Origin: Rusavskia elegans
Taxonomy: Eukaryota; Ascomycota; Lecanoromycetes; Teloschistales; Teloschistaceae
Direction: 5' to 3'
Assembly (NCBI GenBank): GCA_011316305.1
Contig: SAUG01000083.1
Coordinates: 124,001 to 188,000, forward strand
Length of the DNA: 64,000 nt
The position numbers and the translations under genes are program-made. How positions within the stretch are numbered: the first letter of the stretch is position 1; each line of letters starts with the position of its first letter. Under the pieces are notes generated by a model. The model was not told the origin of the DNA, ran no database searches, and was given only the letters and a program-made list of their open reading frames with translations. Positions 1 to 10,750 of this stretch are shown one piece after another.

Positions 1-104
1 GTCTTTCGATCGCAAGATGAATCCTACTTGCTTGAACTGTAAATAAAATCAGAATGCGGCTGGGATCATCAGCACCCATCCGGCTTCAGCACACAAGAAT
101 AATC

Positions 105-1668
105 ATGCTGCAGTCCCTGTCTTGCTCTCTTGTTTTTATCGCCATTGCATATGCACAGAGCAATGCTGTTTACTCGGGCTCAAACACCCTGCCAACCACC
201 GCATCCTCCTCAAGCTCGATCCCAAATCTGGGCGGGGATGTCCTCCCCACCGGGGGAGTCTCCTATCTCGTCTTGAACTCTACCAAAACCCTCTACACCA
301 GAAGCCTCAGCGGCGAAATTGGGAACCTAGGAACTACCATCGCCGTCGCCAACGCCTCGGCCTCAAGCTCGTCAACCTCCGTCACCCTGCTGCAAGGTTC
401 AACCCAGCCCACCCCAGCCGTCAATGGCACAGCGACTGCCAATTCCACCTCAACCAGCACCTCGACATCGGAACAGCCCACAAATACTCAGCCTTGTAAC
501 AATTACCCGGAGTTCTGCAACCGCAAGTACAGTAACATCACCGAGGTTGCCGCCCATAACAGTCCCTTTGTAATTCCCAACAACGCGGCTTCTAACCAAG
601 CTTTGGGCGTCATTCATCAGCTGAACGATGGCATTCGTATGCTGCAAGGCCAAACCCACTTTGTCAACGGAACTGTGTACTATTGTCATACAAGCTGTGA
701 CCTCCTGAACGCTGGTACCGCCGAGAGCTACTTTACCGACATAGCACGCTGGGTCCAGAGGCATCCTTATGATGTGAGTATCTTCTTCGGATTACATTCT
801 TTGCTAGCGTTTTAGATTTGGGACCCGCGAGACACGATCCCAAGTGGTTAACCATCGCTCCCCTCAGCCGTCTGCAGATCAGTCCTTGTATTCTTCTATC
901 CGGCTCTTCGACAAGATACTGATTCCGAATGCCACTGCAGGTCGTGACTTTGCTGATCGGAAATGGCGACCTGATCGAAGTCGGAAACTTTACGGCTCCC
1001 CTGGAATCGTCAGGCTTGGCCCGATATGCATACATCCCACCGGAGGTTCCTATGGCGATCGATGACTGGCCCACATTGGCGGAGATGATCTTGAGGCAGA
1101 AGCGAGTCGTCATATTTATGGACTACGAGGCCGACCAAACAGCAGTTCCCTATGTACTTGACGAATTCAGTCAGATGTGGGAGACCCCGTTTAGCCCGAC
1201 CAACCGAAGCTTCCCTTGTACCCAGGAACGTCCGCCCGATCTGAGCAGAGAAGACGCAGAGCAGAGATTGTATATGGCCAACCACAATCTCAACACCGAG
1301 CTCACGTTGGCGGGCATCAGCCTCCTTGTACCCACGGTATCGTTGCTCAACGAAACGAACAGTGTCAGCGGGTTTGGGAGCTTAGGTGCAATGGCGCAAG
1401 ACTGCAACGGTGTGTACGTTTTGAATAAGCAAGGCCAGCCGTTGCTTACTGGAGTGTAGAACGCTGGGCGCGACCACCAAACTTTCTTCTGGTGGATTAC
1501 TACAATGTGGGTTCGGGCAGTGTTTTCGAAGTCGCTGCAGAGCATAATAACGTGACTTACACCCGTTCCTGCTGCGGCATGGTCCGTTCCTTTGCAAGTA
1601 GAAGAAGTTGGAGCCACCCTGTGCTTGCTGGTATGCTCGGGATCACAGTTGTGTTTCTCTCAGCTTAG
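105..1668 (+). CDS. Secreted PLC-like phosphodiesterase, probably GPI-anchored
   Basis: Model of three exons, 105-773, 941-1409 and 1460-1668, giving 448 residues. Introns are 167 bp (GTGAGT...CAG) and 50 bp (GTGTGT...TAG), and all junctions close in frame. I chose the ATG at 105 over the in-frame ATG at 54 because it puts the hydrophobic signal peptide (residues 1-18, ending AIAYAQ) at the N-terminus. Residues about 25-130 are Ser/Thr-rich and probably glycosylated. The catalytic TIM-barrel follows: the motif VAAHNSPFV carries the candidate catalytic His, then YYCHTSCDLL, the exon junction giving YDVVTLLIGNGD, and near the C-terminus RPPNFLLVDYYN. These are hallmarks of the fungal PLC-like phosphodiesterase family (PI-PLC X-like fold). 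The last 17 residues are hydrophobic after a basic stretch, as in a GPI-attachment signal. The substrate is not known for this family; a cell-surface or wall location is inferred. Confidence 0.85.
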
Positions 1669-3329
1669 CGACTACGATGAGGGCAGATACTAGCAATGTC
1701 AATGGACCATCAACAGCGCCGCTGTCAGTCTCGCCTGGAATTTGGGGACTAGCACTGTCGAAAGTTCTTCTTCAACTACTATTCTGAGCAGTATATTCTG
1801 CTCCTGTAGTGAGCGTCTTTGGGCACGGCAGCTGCCATTGCCAAGCCTGGCAAACGTTGGCTTCCGGTTCCAACACTATACGGCTTGCACCAGCCGCGTC
1901 AATAATGTCGTCCTTGATTGCCGAAAGTCTCGGTGCTGCTGAAAAGAGATGTGGAAGCGCTTGATTCGAGGAGCGAATGGGCTATTGGCCTCATGAAGCG
2001 TACTCCAACTGCATCACCTTTGGTGGTCCTGGTGCTAGGGTGCCACATACAGCTTGGGCGGCAAGGTCGAGAACACCTCTGCAAGAATGGCGATCATTGC
2101 GGATACGATTGCCGTCACTTACACCATATATGCTGGGTACGATGAGTTTCAATGGACGGCGATCGGTTGGCAGCCGGCATTAGATAAGATGCAACATATA
2201 TGCCCAGATCTCTTCATCTTCCTCGGTAGCTCGAATATGGCCATCACGTTCTCGATTGGCATGAGCCTTGCGAGATTCAACAAGGTGGTTGTTCATCATC
2301 CGGCCAATATTTCATTGGCAGCAGTACCGCTCGTGTCTCCCGCTGCGTGGCTTCTGGCCTTCGTGAATCAGCCTCCGAGAGCTCACACATAGTATGATGT
2401 GGCGCTGGGATGTTCCAGGGAAGAGCGAGTGATGGGACTCTTTCCAGATACCAGGAGCAGTCGGTTTTTTGTGAGGCAGTGAGACCTCCTCAATGGCCCA
2501 TGTGTATATGTGCCTGGTGGTGCGCATTTGGCGAGTGGTTCCGCAACCTAAATGAAGCAGAATCCGGAGAAGGTAAACCTTCACGCGGTGGAATGCACGG
2601 CTATCTCGCCGTCGTCGGATCAATGATATGGTTGGTAGCAAGCTTCTCACAGTTAGGCGTGATGTATCCAATATATCATTCGCCCGGCCCAATGTCTCCA
2701 CTTCCACAGCATCACATTGAATGGCTCCTTTCTGTGAATTATAGATATCCCAAGGCTGCAACGATCTCTCTTCTCTCTGCGAAAAAAGACTTCGGTGTCT
2801 AGCTTTGGCGGTGAATGACAAGCTACTTTTGTGAAGTCTCTCGATTCCGGATTACCTCTAACTTATCGGAGTCGATCTTGTAAATTTTACAAGTTGGGGG
2901 TGCATTGGAGTGATCCAATATAGGATCCCCTAGAGGACCCGCTTTTCTCTGTACGTGATCCCGTGTTCGATATACTTGAACGTGAAATGGGAATCCCATA
3001 GCCAATGTGCTTTTTCGGAGTGCGCGAATCGGAGATCTCCTTTCTTGAAGGAATCATGGGATTGCAGGTGACAAATAGTAGGGATTGTCGCGCTGTTATA
3101 CCAAAAGCTATGCACGCTTTCGCCTAGCGATATTGCAAGAAGAATTTGTTATAAGGGGAAAGAGACTCCAACCTTACCGTTAAGTGGGTTGTTGGCATCT
3201 CTCGGCTTTACCTATGTAAGTAAATATCAGTCATGTATCCCTCTCTTGGAAATGTTGGAAGCATTGATTTTCATCTTCAGCTATGCGAGTACTGCAGATT
3301 ATTCATACTTGAGGAAGGCAAGACAATAA
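1669..3329. other. Gap with no convincing gene; one unresolved ORF
   Basis: Base composition is like that of the neighbouring genes and not AT-rich. The only stretch that reads at all like protein is 2054-2392 (+, 112 codons, ATG start). It has a mildly hydrophobic start (ARMAIIADTIAVTYTIYAGY) and later NMAITFSIGMSLARF. Just upstream, another frame reads SNCITFGGPG (about 2004-2035), as if one ancestral frame had been broken by an indel near 2040. I recognise no family. It may be a decayed secreted-protein gene, an intron-rich gene I could not resolve, or chance. From 2400 to 3329 I see nothing. Confidence 0.3.
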
Positions 3330-5156
3330 TCAGAACAGCATCATTGAGGCCCTATCATCGCCCACCTCACATCCATAGTCAGAATGCTCAAATGCTATAT
3401 CCTCACTCCACGCAACTCCTTCTCTCGTCTTCGGTAAATTGAGATTATGTCCCGCTGGAACAGCAGGAGCTCGGAGCTCATCATCATACCTTTCCGAGAG
3501 TAAAAGCATGTCCTCCTCAAGCATGTTTCCCTCATCTTCATCAGACTCCAACATCATCTCAAGACTCGCCGTATCCTGGGATGAGAATGGCGTTCTTTCG
3601 TACGAGGAGAAGAGATCTTCGTCCTCGTCTATGGTACCGGTGACATCCATATCAGGATCAAGCATAATTTCCTCGTCGGTTTCCCTTTGTTGAAATTCCC
3701 ATGGCGGCCTCCCATGTTCATCGGAATCAAGGATCAGCTCTCGATCTCCTTCGTATCGGTGGCATGTACCCATAGTACGATCGTCAAGAGGTTCGAGGGG
3801 TTCGGTGGGCCATTTCCGCTTCTGAAGGAGATGCCAGAGCTGAGTTTGGAGTTGGCCCGGCTCCACTAGGTTCAATGACGAGGAAGAAAATGCCGTTGCT
3901 GATTCGGTAGAGCAGTGATGTCGGGTACACGAACCTGAGCAGATGCTGGAGATGGACGATGCGATGCGTGAGATCAAATGGGCACGTTGGGAGATTGCCT
4001 GTAAGGTCAAGGATTCGTCAATGCCGTGCTACTTGACCAAGCATAGAGAGGTTTACCTCTATATACCTAGGCCGAAATAAGGCTGGCGAGATGTCCGCAA
4101 GGCTAATATCTGACACTGCTTGGACAAGCTGTATGTCAAGGGTATTATCGTTGGGCTTTCTGAGATTTCTGCCCCGTGGAATCATGCCACCAAGGGTATG
4201 GCGTAGAGAGAGATCTATGAGTCTCATGAACGACGGAGGATCCAACGCAGACTGGGACATGATCGATGGCTCTTTGGTCTGAAATTTTGGGCGGACCGAT
4301 GGCGGTGGAGAATTGCCGCGAAGAGTTCGTTGTGGTTGCAAATTTGGCAATGGCAGCATATCCGGCTCGTCGAGGTCTTTCTCGCTATGATGGAGCACTG
4401 AGTTGTCGGCAGATAGCAAGTCCGACTCGGGCGATCGAAAGAGTATGTCTCCATCAGCCTCCTCGGCCCTGACTGGTGAGTGATCCGAAAAGCTGTACAT
4501 GGAAGTGATCGAGGAAGATTGGACCGTCGTTGGTGTAGAGCCTTCTCGGGGTGTGTGGCACAATTTGTCTCGGGTGCTGGAAGGTTGAACGGCGAGGTCG
4601 AGCGATACCAGGGGCGCAAAGATGAGGGTAAGCTCGATGGAATCGATCGAGCCACGGAGAACGCCCATTGGCGGTCTGACATGGTGAAGATCAGTGGCAA
4701 TTGCCGGACAAGGTCGCTTTGAATGTGGAAGGTCGGTATGGGTCAGAGCAAAGGCAACTTCGAACGCTTCGAAGGGCCGAGGTCTCGTGGGATCGGGAAG
4801 GATCAGAGATGGTCTGAGTGATAATTGAGACCACAGCTACATGGCGGCCATGAGATTAGCAATGTGACTGTTCGAGGCGAAATGTGGAGGACCTTAGCTA
4901 GGGGGAGTGTGTCGCACAAGACGTTGTGGAGAACATGGGGCATGCAGGTGGACGAGGGGGCAAAGGCATTGAAATCGGCGCGAATGCGGAGGGCCAGTCC
5001 ATTACCGCGAGTGATCCACAGGCCAAGTGTGAGGAGATCCTGTACAGATATAGATTCGATCGGGGTCGAGGGTAAGGTTGCGTGGAGGCGAGTCCGGGCG
5101 ACGAGTTGGACGTTGCGGCGTGTAAGATGATAATGAGTGTCGCCGAAATCGAACAT
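3330..5156 (-). CDS. Unidentified protein with acidic C-terminal tail
   Basis: Minus-strand model of three exons, 5156-4918, 4813-4057 and 3998-3330, giving 554 residues. The second intron (3999-4056, 58 bp, GTAAAC...TACAG) is well supported because both flanks join in phase 0. The first intron (4814-4917, 104 bp, GTGCGA...CAG) is the weakest part; other splices there are possible. The ATG at 5156 (MFDFGDTHYH) is the first ATG of the open frame. No signal peptide or membrane helix is evident. The middle is rich in Ser and Pro. The tail (about residues 400-515) is strongly acidic with a recurring short motif: LILDSDE, IMLDPDMD, MMLESDEDE. I recognise no domain. Its 5' end lies 699 bp from the 3' end of the Rsp5 gene on the same strand. 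Confidence 0.55.
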
Positions 5157-5855
5157 GCTCCCCGAAGCCAGCGCCGTGTGAAAATGGATGAAAGGATGAA
5201 GAAAAGAGACAGATAGCTGCTTGGATGCCCTGAAGGGAGGCGACTGGGTCAGATACTCCACCTGGACTCGGGTCGATATGACGGCGGTGGAGTGGAGTGG
5301 AAGGTAAACAATGAGATTTCGAAACCGGATGGAGAATATGGGAATCCTTTGCTTGTTCGTCCCTTGGACATTTCGATGGTGGACTGGCTATTGATGGCAG
5401 CTCAGCAGATGTGGGAAACAGCTTCGATTTTGAATGAGGCCTTCCAATCGAGCTGGGTTGTGTACACCTGCTTGAACCGGTCCATCGACTTATCGGCCAT
5501 GGAGATCCGTAACGCAAAGACTTACATCTCTGTCGTGGAAGCCGAACAGCTAAAACTCTGTTAACAGGCAATCCTCGGATGGGTTCCTTACGAATACTTC
5601 GTACCAAGACCACCGCCGAGGAAAGAACGTCAGATTGTGTCGAGATCAACGTATATTGGCTCCTCCTAGGAAAGATACACACCAACCATTCCACCAGGCA
5701 GGACCTCGACCTGGCACGACCGACTGTTATTGGCCCTGACATTTGATGCTCTCATCCTCGCTGCCTTTCTCACACGCCAAACACGCATGCAGTGCTGAAA
5801 AACCCCCCATTTACATACATCTGATTCTCTCGCCCCCTTCTTTAAAATCGCTCGC
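5157..5855. other. Intergenic spacer between two minus-strand genes
   Basis: This holds the promoter of the unidentified gene ending at 3330 and the 3' region of the Rsp5 gene. An open frame on the plus strand (5292-5564) has no recognisable domain and no upstream support, so I do not call it. Confidence 0.5.
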
Positions 5856-8845
5856 TTACTCCTGCCCAAATCCAACGGTTTCCTCCACCGCAATCAACAG
5901 TTTCTGCTGCAGGTCCTGGAAGTTGTCGTACGCTGGCAGATCCAAGCGGTTGAAGCTAACAGCCCGAGTCAGTATTCGACCATCCTCGTACATATCCCCC
6001 AACCAGACATACCATGTGTGCGACTTGGGCAAGGCCCCCTTCGCCCCGGAGTTCTCGATCGTAAATCTCCTCGGTCCATCGCTCCCCTGCAGATCTTTGA
6101 ACCCGTTGACCGGTATTCGAGATGTACCCGTCGCGAATTGCAGCAGGCGCGATTTCTGTTCGGCGTCCCAGCCTTGCACGCACTGTCCCACCCAGTTAGA
6201 TTATCCTTCCACCACAGGCATCGCAACAAGCACGTACCGTCCAGAAGTTTTGAATGACCGGAGATGTCTCTTCGTACCCTCGGTAGTCCGTGTGCTTCTT
6301 CCAATCGGCAATGTCGATATCGGCAATCCCACCGATGAGGAGCTCGAGTTCACGCTCGTCAAACACGTTGACAAGATCCGGCGGGATGAGCTCGTGGAAC
6401 CCTGCCGCGAATGCGTTGAATTGCAACTCCACCCTTCTCTGGATCCGCCACTGGACCATCAATCTAAGATGTGGTTAGAAAAAACACCAGGCATCCGGCT
6501 TGATTCTGCTGCATACTCGACGTATTCCGCCTTGTTCTCTTCCGTCACTTCGATCTCACCACCGCCGGGTTTGAGTTCAAAGGCCGTCTTCTCTCCAAAT
6601 CTCTCGTCCGTGACCTCGAAGACCGACTCGAGTCCCGCTTCCGTGACGTCTTCGTTACTGTAACCCCGTTAGACGCTTAACACCTTCATTTCGGCGGGTA
6701 TAACGCACAGTGTCCAACTTAGAGACTTGTGGAGCTGAGCATCAACCCCTTCCATGTCTGCGAGTGTTACTTTCTTCCTCAGTATCATCTTGTAGAAGGA
6801 GCCAATGAAGAAGGCGTCAAGGAATCGTCGATGGAAGATGGCCAGACCGACCACCCGACCGATAAATTTGAAGTAATTGAGATGTTCGGGGTTGATCCCC
6901 GAGTGAGGATTGATTTGCAACGTGTAGTTGTCGTGCGCAGAGTACTCAAAAAGGCAATAGAAAGGGTTGAACATCTCGTGAGATAAGAGGAAGAAGAATT
7001 CTCTGCCGACGAATTAGCCCAAGTCCTAGATCACGTCGGTTGATGTTACCTAGACAAGCCTCCATAATCGAGACCATCTTCGCCGTCGAATTTGATCATC
7101 AGCCTCTTCTTCAAATCGTTAGCATTCTGCCGCATGATTTCGGCATACGAATCTTCAAAGATATGCCCTCGCCGGACTTTGACGTGACACTGCCCCGTAA
7201 GGATCCGAAGAGCAGGTTGTGATCTAAAGTATATCAATTTGCGGCGGAAGTCCCGTTTGTATTGTGGTACATTCTGGTCCAGCGAGGATGGTAGTCGTGG
7301 GTCATCCCACGTAGTAGTTTTGGTGTTGTGATCTACAAAGTATACTCTCGCAGTGTTCGTGAGCCGCATTTCCCATCCGCTGGGTAGCGCTCCAAGTTGT
7401 GAGACGGGCTGTGTCTGGATTGTCGTGTTATTGCCGCTTGGATTTTGTCCGTACATCCTGATGTATTGCTGCCGACGTGGATCGACCCAAGTGGTTGTTC
7501 GCGTGTTATGATCGACGAAATAAGCTCTGCCTTCTGGGGTATGCCTTTGTTCCCAACCAGCTGGTAATTCTCCTGTTCCTGCAGTTGTGGCACCCGTTGC
7601 CATCATAGACACCGCATTTGCGGTGTTGCCATGATTCGGTGGTTGTTCGACTATATTTGGTGAGCTGTTGCCAGTACGGTCCTCTGGGAGCATGCGATTT
7701 TGATGTGCCCTTCGCTCAAGCTGCGTATTAGCTTCAATGGCACTCCTTTGATCACTCGCGCTGTATGACGCTGAAGGCCTGGACCAGGTGGTCGTCCGTG
7801 TGTTATGGTCGACGTAGTAAGTTCGCCCAAGATTATCCTCTCTTCGTTCCCAGCCGGCGGGTAGCCTTCCTTGGTTATCCGCAAAGGAGCTCAGGGTGCG
7901 GCCACCACTAGAGCCAGGTGGTTGGCTATTGCCGTTGAGGTGAGGGGTTGGGGCAACAGCTGCCGGTCCAGGTGTTGTCGGTGGAGGGTGGGATGGGGTC
8001 GGACTCTGAGAATGAGGTATTGGGTGTTGACCGTTGCTGACAGCGGGAGGTATTGTCGATGGTGATCTGGGAGGTCCGTTCGCTGCTGCTGATGAGCTTG
8101 TATTTTCTGCACTCAAGGATGAGCCTGGATGGCCAGCTGTAGTCGGCTGATGTATCGGGGCTCCCAGATTCGTCGATAGATTAACGATGAGTTTTCCGTG
8201 CACAATGAGGTTGTCGTTGGACTTTTTAAGGTCCCGGGTAAGCATCTCTGATGGCATTCACCGTTAGTCAATGACTCGGAATAAAGCACAACGGAGTTCC
8301 TATACCGTCACCGCCAACATCAAGATCTATGACTGAGCCAATCCTGACGTTGATGACGCCTAGAAATCCCTGATCCTTCTTCTTGAATTTCTTCTGGTCA
8401 AAGATTTGGATCGCCAGGATACTTTCTTCTGACGCACGCCTGCCGGAGGTTAGCTGTGTCGGACATGCACATGACACGAGACATCGCACATATCGAAGCT
8501 TTCGTTCCAATACGGATTTAAGGTCTTCTTGATCACGGTGGTTGACTTGGTTTGCTCTCCTCCGATGGTAGCAACAGCAAATGGATCGGGAAATCCTGAG
8601 GAACGGTGCATCAGCGGCCGCATCATGATTACCAGGCATAGACAGCCTACTGAGAATATCCCGTTTGTATAGCCCGTCAGCAGCGATTACTTGATGCACT
8701 GATTAGCCAGCCAGAGAGGCCTGTCAATGCCTTGGAGGACGTACTGGTGACCCGCAAGTTGGGGGCTCTGCAGAGCGAGCGGATTAGCATATCCTGCCAC
8801 TGCACCGGAGGTGATTGGAACTCACGGAGGTAGATCTGACTCCAT
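5856..8845 (-). CDS. rsp5/hulA: NEDD4-family HECT E3 ubiquitin ligase (C2-WW-WW-WW-HECT)
   Basis: Eleven exons: 8845-8826, 8767-8745, 8689-8651, 8595-8490, 8439-8306, 8247-7050, 7002-6709, 6657-6517, 6463-6238, 6182-6013 and 5955-5856. They sum to 2451 nt and 816 residues, the usual length for Aspergillus HulA and close to yeast Rsp5. The C2 domain spans about residues 10-130 ([32 protein letters not shown]) and binds membrane lipids. Three WW domains lie at about 235-266, 335-366 and 395-426, each starting LPxGWE and with YFVDHNT or YYVDHNT; they bind PPxY adaptors. The HECT domain fills about 460-816, with catalytic Cys784 in LPKSHTCFN and the typical end GFGQE. Family role: ubiquitination of plasma-membrane permeases and other cargo for endocytosis and vacuolar sorting. 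The first three exons are only 20, 23 and 39 bp. The 8689 acceptor (AAG) is chosen by homology; CAG 12 bp upstream is the alternative. Confidence 0.93.
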
Positions 8846-9533
8846 GTTGGAGAACCCGGCCTGGAAGCCTTTTCCAGCACGAGGGGCAATCTGTGTATTG
8901 ACTCTTCGAGGTTGTATGTCAGACGCCCGTTACTGCTCGAGGCGCTTGCCTCCAATGCGGAACGTAGGTGGGCTGTGCACTCGTAGGTTTATGGTGCTTC
9001 ATAGAACACCAGATCCAATTCGCCTGCGCTCACCATCGAGTAGCATGTGATAGATGCGACGACTCCAGAAGACTCTTTGCTTCGTACAAGGTTGGTGAGG
9101 CTAAAGTAGGTGAAAGGCGACCAAGTGAATCTATGTCCAAATACACTGCTCATCTCCGCAGACTAACATGCAGTCATTGGTTTCATTTTGGTTAGTCATC
9201 AATCCTGTCATAGGACAATAATGATTTCAGCAAGTGCCAAAGGATTGCCATCTAAATGTATGGGCTATAGGAGCATCGATAAGTGTTGTGGATTCCTCGA
9301 TACAATCCGAAGGGTCATCTGAGACTCCAAAGGTTTAAAAGTACATTATGGTGGCTTCCGTAGAAACTTTTTTTTGGCCCTTTTATCCAACCTCTTCTTC
9401 TCTCCAGCTCTTCCAGCACGAGGAAGAGCGTCATGTGTCGGTAGAACACTCTCATCGTGGCTAAAAAGTGTAATCAATAAGGCCTTGATCAGTGCCTGCG
9501 TTGAACCGCTTCACTGCTTGCGACATATCAAGC
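8846..9533. other. Spacer: Rsp5 promoter and Pab2 3' region
   Basis: No coding signal was found on either strand. The stretch 9340-9420, just past the Pab2 stop, is T-rich with a CT-rich run, compatible with a 3' region. Both neighbouring genes are transcribed leftwards. Confidence 0.5.
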
Positions 9534-10416
9534 TCAATAAGGTGCATAGCCTCTGGCTCGACCTCTGTAACCACCACGATAGCCGCCTCCTCGAGGCGGA
9601 GGATACGATCCACGGTCGTAGCCGCGATCATAACCTCCCCTCATATAACCCCCTCGACCGCCGCGAGGCGCTCCACGACCACCACGCCCGCCGCGTGTCA
9701 TGCCTGGCACATTAGTCCTCTTCGGTACCACCTACACATGAGGGTCAGTGACGACTGCGGGTGAGTCCACGGAAAGACATGCCACATACCTTGAGGTTGC
9801 GTCCGCGAAACAAGCTCTCGTTAAGTACCAATGCTTGGGCTACAAGGTTAGGTTCCGTGAATTCTACATACGCGTACCTGCAAAGTGCTGTGAGCTTTTT
9901 AACGCATGAAGGAAAATCTCGCAATAGGATCTGGGCAAATTCCAAGGATGAGTTGCTGAGGAACTGCGACTCACCCTTTCGGATGTCCGGTGAATTTATC
10001 CAGAAGGATGGTGACTCGATTGATGGAACCACAAGTCTGAAAATGTGCTTGGATCTCTTCGGGCGACGCGCCATAATCGACGTTGCCCACGAAGATACTT
10101 CGGGCGTCGATATCTTCCCTGTCTTCACGAAGGTCTTGATCTTGCTGATCCAGAGACGCTTGCATCTCTCGCAATTTGGCGGCCTCAGCTTCCATCTCGG
10201 CAACCCGTCTCTTCATTGCTGATATTTCTTCCTACCGCCCAATTCATCAGCGCCCACTCCGAGTCAATTCCAATATAGCTGCGAAGTGCCGTATGGGTGA
10301 TGCGCATCGGGTCGCAGCCGTAGGAAATCATAGAAGGACCAAGCTCTTACTTCATCATCGCCACCTTCTTCGCGTGGTTGAATGTTCTCATCTTCCTGTT
10401 TCACATTGTCTGCCAT
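9534..10416 (-). CDS. pab2: Nuclear polyadenylate-binding protein Pab2 (PABPN1 family)
   Basis: Four exons, 10416-10351, 10231-9975, 9877-9790 and 9731-9534, give 202 residues. Introns are 119, 97 and 58 bp with GTAAGA, GTGAGT and GTATGT donors. The layout matches the PABPN1/Pab2 family: an acidic N-terminus (residues 1-22), a charged coiled-coil helix (about 23-62), one RRM (about 67-143) with RNP2 SIFVGNV and RNP1 GYAYVEF, the linker motif VPKRTNVPG, and an Arg/Gly/Tyr-rich tail (about 150-202) ending RGYAPY. The RNP1 Gly codon is split by the second intron. In the family this protein binds nascent poly(A) tails in the nucleus, stimulates polyadenylation and takes part in RNA surveillance; the RGG tail is the usual site of arginine methylation. 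It is divergent from Ccz1 across a 334 bp promoter. Confidence 0.93.
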
Positions 10417-10750
10417 GGTGACCCTTTTGCTTGGGAATGATAATTATAACCAGGGATTTGGTTTCAACGATGACGAAAAGGGTCCGAAGCTATGTGATAG
10501 ATATGCACCACTGGCGACCGCGAGCTGCTGCTCTAGCGACCTGCCCTATAGCTTGTGACGGAGAAGATGCAGGAGGTCAGGTAGAATGATGAGAAGAAAG
10601 AAAGCCTCGAGGTGATCGACTTGCTAGAGACCGATTGGACTTAGCTCCGGGATCTCTTGGCGTGTCACGACTCGACAACCAGTCGAGCCAAGTGACGACG
10701 CTTCTCCAGTTCACTGCTTGAGTACTCTGAGCCTCGATTTCCATCATGAA
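10417..10750. promoter_or_regulatory. Divergent promoter shared by pab2 and ccz1
   Basis: This 334 bp interval separates the start codons of two outward-facing genes, so it must contain both promoters and both 5' UTRs. I see no clear TATA box. Confidence 0.6.

Noticed and set aside
2312..2821. Minus-strand 169-codon frame
   Set aside because: Composition is like random translation (Arg/Ser/His-rich) with no motif, splice partner or homologue that I recognise.
5292..5564. Plus-strand frame of 90 codons between two minus-strand genes
   Set aside because: No domain and no promoter context; likely chance in a spacer.
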